In this document: piece after piece, positions 30,710 to 36,980 of the stretch | How the letters are laid out: each line of letters opens with the position of its first letter | Numbering within the stretch: position 1 is the stretch's first letter | Source of the DNA: Christensenellaceae bacterium | GTDB lineage: Bacteria > Bacillota > Clostridia > Christensenellales > UBA1750 | Length of the DNA stretch: 64,000 bases | Direction: 5' to 3' | NCBI GenBank assembly: GCA_031280685.1 | Contig: JAITGM010000035.1 | Coordinates: forward strand, 1 to 64,000 | Position numbers and translations under genes: made by a program | Notes under the pieces: model-generated | Seen by the model: only the letters and a program-made list of their open reading frames with translations | The model's database searches: none | What the model was told of the DNA's origin: nothing

Positions 30710-31740
30710 CGGTTCATCTCGCTTTGCAGCTGGCCTTCGTGCCCGGCGATGATGGAGTTGATCTCACGCCAGTCGCTTACCGGCATGTCGCCCATCACCG
30801 TGTTCTTGACCGCCGCCATGGCGTTGCCCGTTTTGAGGGCTTTTTCGCAGCCCATCCCTTGCAGATACGCGCCCAGCACGCCCGAAAGGTAGGCGTCGCC
30901 GCTGCCGATGCGATCAACCACCTCAATGTCGGTATACGGCGCCTCGCGGTAAACCGCCTTGGCGTCCGCGTCATAGATCATCGAATCCCAGCCGTGGCGC
31001 GTGGGCGAGAGCACCTGCCGCATCGTCATGGCGATGAGCGAGCAGCCAAATTCCTCGTGGTAGCCCCTTGCGATTTCCTCCGGGCTGCCCTTGCGGCCCA
31101 TCATCCTGCGCGAGGTTTCTTCCGAAACGAAGAGGAAGTCCACCTTGGGCAATAGCTTTTTGATCGCCTTAAGGGCCTTTTCTTCGCTCCAGAGCGCGGC
31201 TCGGTAGTTCACATCAAAGGCGATCCTTGCGCCTTTTTGATGAAAGCCTTCGATTAGTTCCAGAGCGGTTTTTTGTGGCGTTTCCCCAAGGGCAAGCGTG
31301 ATGCCGCTGACCAGAAAGGCGCGGCAATTCTGAAAGGGGTCGCCCGGGATGTCCCCGATGCGCATCTGGGTGAAGGCAGAATCCGCGCGGTCATACACCA
31401 CGCTGGACTTGCGCGGATGTGCCCCCATTTCGTAGTAATACACGCCAAGCCTGGCATTGGGGGCGTTAGAAAGCAAAAGGTGATCGTCGCTGACGCCCGC
31501 GAAGCGGATGCGGTTCTTTACGAACTGACCGATTGGGTTATCCGGCAGGCTGGTGATGATGCCGGTGCGCAGCCCCAGCGCAGCGGCGCCGCACATTACG
31601 TTGAGTTCGGAGCCGCCAGCCGTTTTTTCGAAGGATTCGGAAACGGCGAGCCGCTCCTTATCGGGCGGGGTGAGGCGAAGCATGACCTCGCCAAAGCCCA
31701 GCAGATCAAAGCTATTGGGGCTGCGTTCTAAAAGCTGCAT
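30706..31740 (-). CDS. kdgK: PfkB-family sugar kinase, 2-keto-3-deoxygluconate kinase-like
   Basis: A 344-residue ribokinase-fold kinase. The N-terminal FDLLGFGEVMLRLTPP and GGSELNVMCGAAALGL are typical of KdgK. The catalytic/anion-hole motif is DRIGSGDAYLSGVLGAY. An earlier in-frame ATG at 31782 lies in the terminator/promoter zone, so the ATG at 31740 behind GGAGAG is preferred. KdgK phosphorylates KDG made from hexuronates. The pairing with an FAD oxidoreductase gene is unusual and unexplained. Confidence 0.82.
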   Translation of the reverse strand: MQLLERSPNSFDLLGFGEVMLRLTPPDKERLAVSESFEKTAGGSELNVMCGAAALGLRTGIITSLPDNPIGQFVKNRIRFAGVSDDHLLLSNAPNARLGVYYYEMGAHPRKSSVVYDRADSAFTQMRIGDIPGDPFQNCRAFLVSGITLALGETPQKTALELIEGFHQKGARIAFDVNYRAALWSEEKALKAIKKLLPKVDFLFVSEETSRRMMGRKGSPEEIARGYHEEFGCSLIAMTMRQVLSPTRHGWDSMIYDADAKAVYREAPYTDIEVVDRIGSGDAYLSGVLGAYLQGMGCEKALKTGNAMAAVKNTVMGDMPVSDWREINSIIAGHEGQLQSEMNR

Positions 31741-31773
31741 TTGCTGATCTCTCCTTTGGTGGATGCTGTGCCT

Positions 31774-31802
31774 AGCATACAAGAAAAGCGGCCGGGAAGC
31801 AA
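31774..31802 (-). promoter_or_regulatory. Promoter of the kdgK-like operon, nested in a terminator
   Basis: On the minus strand TTGCTT (31802-31797) and TATGCT (31779-31774) are 17 bases apart. The -35 covers the loop and 3' arm of the upstream gene's terminator, and the spacer covers its T run. ATGCT-6-AGCAT overlaps the -10 and could bind a regulator. Confidence 0.6.
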
Positions 31803-31814
31803 CTTCCCGGCCGC
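31782..31814 (-). terminator. Terminator of the small membrane protein gene
   Basis: A 12-bp perfect GC-rich stem (31814-31803 with 31799-31788) has a 3-base loop and is followed by TTTTCTTGT on the minus strand, 20 bases after the stop codon. Confidence 0.88.
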
Positions 31815-31833
31815 CATTTAACCTGAATGGTGC

Positions 31834-32139
31834 TTATTTTATGATGGTGATGCCGCCGATGAGGGGCAGGGGCTTTTCTTCGCCCTTCAAGGCGTTGATG
31901 ATGCCCATGACGAAGCAAACCACGCCGAAAATCGAGCCGACGATGGCGACGATCGAGCCCAAAATCGGGATTACGCCCACGATACCCAGAGCGATTTCAA
32001 ATAGGAACAGAACAAGGCCTTGGTTTGCGTGGTAGCGGCAGAAGTGGGAATTCGGGGCAGCCAGCATGGGGACGAGAAAAAGAAACCCGAAGTACGCCAA
32101 AAGAGCCAATACCTTTTCGTTACCAGTGTCGTTCGACAT
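31834..32139 (-). CDS. Small membrane protein, DUF4870/Tic20-like
   Basis: A 101-residue protein with three hydrophobic segments (about residues 10-28, 42-62 and 64-86) and the motif SHFCRYHANQGLVLFLFEIAL, which matches the HANQGL motif of DUF4870-type proteins. Function is unknown. The ATG at 32139 has GGGAGG nine bases upstream; the longer frame has no ribosome site. It is followed by its own terminator. Confidence 0.75.
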   Translation of the reverse strand: MSNDTGNEKVLALLAYFGFLFLVPMLAAPNSHFCRYHANQGLVLFLFEIALGIVGVIPILGSIVAIVGSIFGVVCFVMGIINALKGEEKPLPLIGGITIIK

Positions 32140-32264
32140 GCAGATCATCCTCCCTAGTTTGATGGCAACCCATCTTTTCCATAAGTATAGCGGCCTTGGT
32201 GAGCATATACAAGGTTTTTTTCGCAAAATCTCGCCATAAAGGGCTAGATTTTATACGGGGTGGA

Positions 32265-32905
32265 CTATTTTTCCCGCATAAAGGCAGTAAAGCCACATTG
32301 GCTGGGGTGGTCGAGAACAAGGCTTCGCGATGGCGGAGCAGCAACGCGGCGATGAGCAGATCCCCGCATGCGCCAAGGACGTTCAGCAGCGAAAGCGCCA
32401 GCCAAACCACCGAGCCGGTGCCAAGCGCGACGAGGAAAAAACCCAGCCCGAACACGGCAAAGGGCAGGAGGCCCCCCAAACAAATAGGCGCCGAAGGGAA
32501 GGGGCTCCAGGCAAGTGCAGTAGGGCGTCAGCGAACTCCACATCACCCCAAACTGGATGCTTTGAAAGCGCTTTTGGTGAAAAAGAGCCCAACCAAGACC
32601 GTGCAGCGCCTCGTGCGCCACGGCGAGGAGCAGATAGGCCAACAAGTACGAGAGCATTTTTAGTAAGGTAGCCTTCCCCCATTCACGAGCGCGGAAAGGT
32701 CGCGCTCCACATCGCCGTGCACGAGGGTAAAACCATAAGAATAGGGCAGAAACGGCAGCAGGCCATAGAGATTCGCCTTTAATATTGAGAAGGTGCGGGG
32801 CGTGCTTTGGTAGCCTTCGCCCTCAAGCTGGGCCTTCAGGCGCTCGAAGTTCCGGCTGCGCTCGAGCGGCGCCTTGCCGGGCAGTTGATCCTGGGGCTTA
32901 GGCAT
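32265..32905 (-). pseudogene. DUF3267 putative zincin-type membrane protease, frameshifted
   Basis: Three frames together give one DUF3267 protein. ATG 32905 (after GGAGGGG) leads through FERLKAQLEGEGYQSTPRTF and NLYGLLPFLPYSYGFTLVHGD to a stop at 32660. A second frame continues SYLLAYLLLAVAHEALHGLGWALF (the HExxH motif) to PFGAYLFGG. The first frame resumes GLLPFAVFGLGFFLVALGTGSVVW...LLLRHREAL. The second frame ends LDHPSQCGFTAFMREK at 32265. The shifts fall near 32660, near a six-G run around 32477, and near 32320. Either the gene is dead or the assembly has homopolymer errors. Confidence 0.75.
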
Positions 32906-32932
32906 GGGGGAGCCCCTCCTCAATTTTAAGCC

Positions 32933-32969
32933 CCAGTATACCACGCGGTGGCGATTTCTGGTATACTGG
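32933..32969. promoter_or_regulatory. Divergent -10 elements in a 10-bp inverted repeat
   Basis: CCAGTATACC (32933-32942) and GGTATACTGG (32960-32969) are exact complements 17 bases apart. Each contains TATACT pointing outward: on the plus strand toward the gene at 33001, on the minus strand toward the DUF3267 pseudogene. Neither has a clear -35. The two promoters would overlap, so they should exclude each other or share a regulator. Confidence 0.6.
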
Positions 32970-33000
32970 TGGGAAGAAAGAAATGCGGGGAGGACTCAAC

Positions 33001-34035
33001 ATGCACATTGAAAGACGGATTCTCGAGGAACTTGACAGCCCCTATGCCGTGGGCGTGTTCAACCTGGGCGGCGAGAAACGCGCCGTGGTCGCTTCGGAAG
33101 AAAAGGATCTTTGCCTGGCCTTTTCGAAGGATGGCAAGCGCCTGGAAACCATTTGGGAAAACCAGGGCGGCACGATGAACCTCTGCCAGACCGACGAAGA
33201 GGGCAACTTTTTGGCCGTGCAGGAATTCTATAAGGGTTTTCGCTCGCACACTGCGGGCATCGCACGCGCCTGGAAGGAAGACGGCAGGTGGAATGTTAAG
33301 CGTTATATCGACCTGCCCTTCGTGCACCGCTTCTGCGTGCAAAAGGTCGAAGACCGCCAATTCGTGATCGCCTGCACGCTCAGCGACAGGAAGGATTCCC
33401 CGCAGGATTGGTCACGGCCCGGCCGCGTCTATTTGGGGCTGCTCCCCAGGGACCTGAGCGAGCCCTGCGAGATCAAGGAGCTGATTGGCGGCATCACGAA
33501 GAACCACGGTTTGTTCCAGGGGCGCTTTCAGGGCAAGGCGGTCGTGCTGGTTACGGGGCAGGAGGGTGTCTTTCGCATTGACGTGCCCCAAAAGGTAAGC
33601 GATGAATGGCATTGGGAAAGGATCATCGACCGCGAGGTCAGCGACGTGACCGCGGTAGACATTGATGGCGACGGGCAGGATGAGCTGATCACCATAGAGG
33701 GCTTCCATGGCAACACCATTGCGCTGAACAAGCTCGTGGGCGGCGAGTGGAAGATCGTTTCCCGCTACCCGGTGGCCACGGCGCACGCGCTCTGGAGCGG
33801 CGACGTGCTCGGAAAGCCCGGCGTGCTGGTGGGCTACCGCGGCGCGAACGCGGGCCTGTTGCTGATGCGCTATAACGGCGAGAAAAAGCTTGGCAACTTG
33901 CTGCTGGAAACCACGGTGCTGGATCAATACGAGGGCCCGGTGAACCTGGGCGTGATCGCGGAGCCGAACGATTTCCGCATCTTTAACGTTTCAGGCACGA
34001 ATAACCGCTTTGTGTACTACCGCCTGACGCCGTAA
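33001..34035 (+). CDS. Hypothetical protein with beta-propeller/FG-GAP-like repeats
   Basis: A 344-residue protein I do not recognise as a named family. It is rich in short beta-strand blocks (for example FLAVQEFYKGF, VYLGLLPRDL, VVLVTGQEGVFRIDV). It contains DVTAVDIDGDGQDELITIEG, the calcium-binding Asp-rich loop of FG-GAP/VCBS propellers. There is no signal peptide or membrane span, so it is probably cytoplasmic. The ATG at 33001 follows GGGGAGGA. It is transcribed from the symmetrical divergent promoter region and ends convergently with the vanW-like gene. Confidence 0.7.
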   Translation: MHIERRILEELDSPYAVGVFNLGGEKRAVVASEEKDLCLAFSKDGKRLETIWENQGGTMNLCQTDEEGNFLAVQEFYKGFRSHTAGIARAWKEDGRWNVKRYIDLPFVHRFCVQKVEDRQFVIACTLSDRKDSPQDWSRPGRVYLGLLPRDLSEPCEIKELIGGITKNHGLFQGRFQGKAVVLVTGQEGVFRIDVPQKVSDEWHWERIIDREVSDVTAVDIDGDGQDELITIEGFHGNTIALNKLVGGEWKIVSRYPVATAHALWSGDVLGKPGVLVGYRGANAGLLLMRYNGEKKLGNLLLETTVLDQYEGPVNLGVIAEPNDFRIFNVSGTNNRFVYYRLTP

Positions 34036-34918
34036 GGGAAAAGGGTGGGCCGCCTTGGGGCTTTTCCCCTAGATGGCCTGTTTTTTTATGCCTCGCCTTA
34101 TTTGTTTGCCCCGCCTCTAAAAAAGGGGAGTACATCATCAGCGCATGGTTTTCGATCAAGTACTCGTCGGCGATTTCTTCGCCCTCGAGCGAGAAGCTCT
34201 TGCGGTAGAGCAGATTATGCCTCGAATAGCCGCCGAAGCTTTCCGCCCGCATGAAATGCTCCCTCTCATAGACGCGATAGCTGCAGCTAGGGGGCCTGTC
34301 TGCAGTCCACGAGCCCGTCAAATGGGTCGGGGTCAGCCCGACCGTCAGCCTGAAGCTCTGCTCTGTGTCGTTGCGGATCATCAAATCCCCATAGTTATAA
34401 AAGCAGGTGGCGCCGCTGCCAAAGGGCTGGCTGCGCTCCGAATCCGGAAAGACGTCGTAGCCGTGGCGGTGCCGCTCGATCACGGTCAGGGGCGTGTGCG
34501 CGGTCATCCAGAAGATGAGGTTCGAAAGCTGGCAGAGCCCGCCGCCTATGCCCGCGTGAATGCCGCCATTCTTGAGCACCATGCCTTCCAGATAGCCCTT
34601 CACCCTGGATGGCCTGCCGATCGTCTTCCAGTAAGAGAAGACCTCGCCGGGCCCAAGCGTGATGCCATCGACCTTTTGGGCCGCGATTTTGAGGTTCGTG
34701 ACCTTGTTGTGCTGCAGGATCATGTCCGCATCCTTCAGCTTGCGCAGGAGCGGCGTTTGGTGCTGAAATTGCGCATAGGGCAGCGCCTGCGCCGTGCGCC
34801 TGGCGAAGCGCAGCCCGCCAAAGAGCCAAAACCCATAGCGCTTTAGGGTGTAGAAGATCTTCCCAAGCCAAAGCCGAAGGTCCGAGCGGATCTTCGGCTT
34901 TTCGATGGCGTTCGTCAT
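33983..34918 (-). CDS. VanW family protein
   Basis: A 311-residue protein with the VanW domain: KVTNLKIAAQKVDGITLGPGEVFSYWKTIGR, GYLEGMVLKNGGIHAGIGGGLCQLSNLIFWM and HTPLTVIERHRHGYDVFPD. VanW occurs in some glycopeptide-resistance clusters, but its function is unknown and it is common outside them; no other van gene is here. The ATG at 34918 follows GGAGGG. The last 40 or so residues, after ENHALMMYSPFL, run through a terminator and 53 bases into the opposite gene. They look like read-through of a lost stop next to a six-T run. Confidence 0.85.
   Translation of the reverse strand: MTNAIEKPKIRSDLRLWLGKIFYTLKRYGFWLFGGLRFARRTAQALPYAQFQHQTPLLRKLKDADMILQHNKVTNLKIAAQKVDGITLGPGEVFSYWKTIGRPSRVKGYLEGMVLKNGGIHAGIGGGLCQLSNLIFWMTAHTPLTVIERHRHGYDVFPDSERSQPFGSGATCFYNYGDLMIRNDTEQSFRLTVGLTPTHLTGSWTADRPPSCSYRVYEREHFMRAESFGGYSRHNLLYRKSFSLEGEEIADEYLIENHALMMYSPFLEAGQTNKARHKKTGHLGEKPQGGPPFSLTASGGSTQSGYSCLKR
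34036..34087 (+). terminator. Probable terminator after the propeller-like gene
   Basis: Either GGGAAAAG/CTTTTCCC (34036-34043 with 34061-34068) or GGCC...GGGG/CCCC...GGCC (34048-34078) can form. The second is followed by TGTTTTTTT (34079-34087). It lies inside the 3' end of the convergent vanW frame. Confidence 0.5.
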
Positions 34919-34949
34919 ATTGAGCCCTCCTTCAGTGCTTTCCCGAGGA

Positions 34950-35256
34950 TTAGACGATGAGGCCAGGGGAAAGGTTGCAAGGGCGAGCGAAAGGCCGCCG
35001 CTTCGGCAACGCAACAAATTGGCAGGGCCTATCGGCCGCGTCGCAAATGCTGTTCTCGCAATGACGGCGAAGAAGCCGTCAGCGCACAGGGATGGTTTTA
35101 TACCTCGTGGGCCAGTCGGCAGCGTAGCTGCCACTGCCGCGCAGCGGCAGCCCGCGCGAAGCGCGGAGCTGGCCCCCCGGCGCGCGAGCGAAGCGAGCGC
35201 GCCCGGCTCTCGTTGCCCTTTGCAAGGACGCATCGGCTGCGCTGAACGCTTTCTTG
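34950..35256 (-). repeat. Dispersed intergenic repeat, copy 2, with a cloverleaf-like insertion
   Basis: The 397-base gap (283 bases if the MBL stop side is excluded) between the vanW and MBL genes has no gene. Read on the minus strand it repeats parts of the 26.66-26.84 kb gap. Between the two shared blocks (35253-35211 and 35065-35055) it carries roughly 120 extra bases full of perfect hairpins. GGGCCAG (35109-35115) pairs with CTGGCCC (35169-35175). Inside are three stems with three-base loops: 35118-35123/35127-35132, 35134-35140/35144-35150 and 35152-35157/35161-35166. A fourth stem follows at 35179-35185/35197-35203. Confidence 0.6.
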
Positions 35257-35315
35257 TTAGACGGGGTTCCGTAGGGGGACGGAGTCCCAGCTGCGAAGGC
35301 GCGGACGCGCCGTGT

Positions 35316-36032
35316 TCAGCGCATCGTCAAAAAAGCCTGCCTGGCAGCCTGGCGAAGGATCGCGGAGCCGTCCCGCAGGCAGATGCTGCCGTGGCCGGGC
35401 AGGATGAGATCGCACTCGACGCGCGAGAGCTTGAGCATGCTCTTGCAGATGCTCGCACGGCTGAAGTTGGGGTCACCCTGCCAGCCGAAGCTGATCTCGT
35501 CAAACATCCACCCGGAGGGCTGGAGCGCGTCCCCGGTGAAGAGCAGGGTCTTGCCGTCGAGCTGGGTTTTGATCGCCATCGCGCCGTTGGTGTGCCCGGG
35601 AATCTGGATGAAGTCGAGGGAAAGACCGTCCAGTTCAAGGCTCTGGTCGCCGTCGATGAGCAAATCGGGAGTGAAGGCAGGGTAGCTTTGATCCTCGAAG
35701 GGGCTTTCCGGCCACCTGCTGCCGCCGTTTTCAAAGGCGGGCAGATCGCCCTTGCTCCCGATGACCTTCACATTCTCGCCCTGCAGGGCTTTGGCGTTAC
35801 CCGCATGGTCGAAGTGGGAATGAGTGAGCAAAAGATGGGTAATGGGCTTTTCGACGCCCCAATCCGCCAGGCTTTCGCGGATTTGCCTTAGGCCGGTTCC
35901 AGGCGCGCCGCAGTCGATGAGGACGATGCCCTCGGCCGTTTCGATTCCATAAACCGCGCCGAGGGTTTGGTTGCGCAGCACGGCGGAAAAGCTCTCGCCG
36001 CTGAGAAGCAGGCTGTGCTTGGTGATGCGAAT
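35316..36032 (-). CDS. MBL-fold metallo-hydrolase
   Basis: A 238-residue metallo-beta-lactamase-fold hydrolase: LLLTHSHFDHAGN supplies the HxHxDH zinc motif, then PGHTNGAM (His), LLFTGDAL (Asp) and ILPGHGS (His), all in place. The substrate is unknown. The only Shine-Dalgarno (AAGGAGG) sits eight bases before an in-frame ATT (36032-36030), giving an N-terminus IRITKHSLLLSGESFSAV. The next conventional start is a GTG at 35981 without a ribosome site. I therefore extend to ATT, with lower confidence for the start than for the family. Confidence 0.82.
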   Translation of the reverse strand: MRITKHSLLLSGESFSAVLRNQTLGAVYGIETAEGIVLIDCGAPGTGLRQIRESLADWGVEKPITHLLLTHSHFDHAGNAKALQGENVKVIGSKGDLPAFENGGSRWPESPFEDQSYPAFTPDLLIDGDQSLELDGLSLDFIQIPGHTNGAMAIKTQLDGKTLLFTGDALQPSGWMFDEISFGWQGDPNFSRASICKSMLKLSRVECDLILPGHGSICLRDGSAILRQAARQAFLTMR

Positions 36033-36065
36033 GGGGAAAACCTCCTTGTTTTGACCGTTTTGGGA

Positions 36066-36980
36066 CTAAAGAATGGCTTGCGCGTAGCCCTCCGCACTAA
36101 AGGGCTGCAAATCCTCGATTTGCTCGCCCACGCCGATGAAGTAGACCGGCAGGCCCAACTCCTCACGGATTGCGAGCACGACGCCACCCTTCGCGGTGCC
36201 GTCGAGCTTGGTGAGGATGATGCCGTCGAGCCGAGCGGCTTCTTGAAAGACTCTCGCCTGCTGCACGCCGTTCTGGCCCGTCGTGCCGTCCAGAACCAGC
36301 AGGGTGTAAAGGGCGAGATTCACCCCTTCGCGCTCGAGAACCCGGCGCAGCTTCTTGAGCTCCTCCATGAGGTGCGCCTTGTTGTGCAGCCTGCCCGCGG
36401 TGTCGATCAGGGTGATGTCTACCCCCCTTGCCTTGGCGGCGCTGACCGCGTCGAAGACCACCGCGGCGGGGTCGGCCCCGGCCTGGTGCGAAACGATGGG
36501 CACCTTGGCTCGTTCAGCCCAAATGCCGAGCTGCTCGGCGGCGGCCGCGCGGAAGGTATCGCCCGCGGCAAGCAGCACGGACTTGCCCTCGCCGCGGTAA
36601 AGGCAGGCGAGCTTGCCGATTTGCGTGGTCTTGCCCACACCGTTCACCCCGACGATCAAAATCGCGCAGGGGGTTTGGGGCCGGAAGGGCTCGCCGGCCA
36701 TCCGCGCGGCGACAAGTTCCCTAAGGAGCCCCTTCACCGCGGCGGGCTCGTTCACGCGCCGTTGGCGCACCGTTTCCTTAAGCTCGGCGATGATGGAAGC
36801 GCCCGCCTTGGCGCCCACGTCGGTCCCAAGGAGGATCGCCTCCAAATCGTCGTAAAACTCGTCGTCCAGAGCCTTATAGTAGCCCGTGATCTGGTCAATC
36901 GCTCCCGTCAGCGAGCCCCTGGTCTTGCGCATGCCTTCGCGCAGCCTGGAAAAAAGTCCTTTGGTTTTTTCTTCGCTCAT
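36066..36980 (-). CDS. ftsY: Signal recognition particle receptor
   Basis: Docks ribosome-SRP complexes at the membrane. It is 304 residues, with a short N-terminal part and the NG domain: helical N domain, then GTPase motifs GVNGVGKTTQIGKLA, AAGDTFRAAA, LIDTAGRLHNK, TKLDGTAKGG and FIGVGEQIEDLQPF. The ATG at 36980 overlaps the smc stop (TAATG). smc-ftsY in this order is typical of Firmicutes. Confidence 0.96.
   Translation of the reverse strand: MSEEKTKGLFSRLREGMRKTRGSLTGAIDQITGYYKALDDEFYDDLEAILLGTDVGAKAGASIIAELKETVRQRRVNEPAAVKGLLRELVAARMAGEPFRPQTPCAILIVGVNGVGKTTQIGKLACLYRGEGKSVLLAAGDTFRAAAAEQLGIWAERAKVPIVSHQAGADPAAVVFDAVSAAKARGVDITLIDTAGRLHNKAHLMEELKKLRRVLEREGVNLALYTLLVLDGTTGQNGVQQARVFQEAARLDGIILTKLDGTAKGGVVLAIREELGLPVYFIGVGEQIEDLQPFSAEGYAQAIL

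Noticed and set aside
33983-34918. Vancomycin-resistance cluster
   Set aside because: Only a VanW-domain protein is present; vanH, ligase, vanX and the two-component regulator are absent, and VanW proteins are common outside such clusters.
34950-35256. CRISPR array or tRNA cluster in the hairpin-rich gap
   Set aside because: The hairpins differ from each other and there are no regular spacers; the stem lengths and loops do not fit tRNA.
34919-35315. Coding region upstream of the VanW ATG and opposite frames through the repeat
   Set aside because: The translation is low-complexity Arg/Ala/Pro from hairpin-rich repeat DNA, and the VanW start has its own Shine-Dalgarno.
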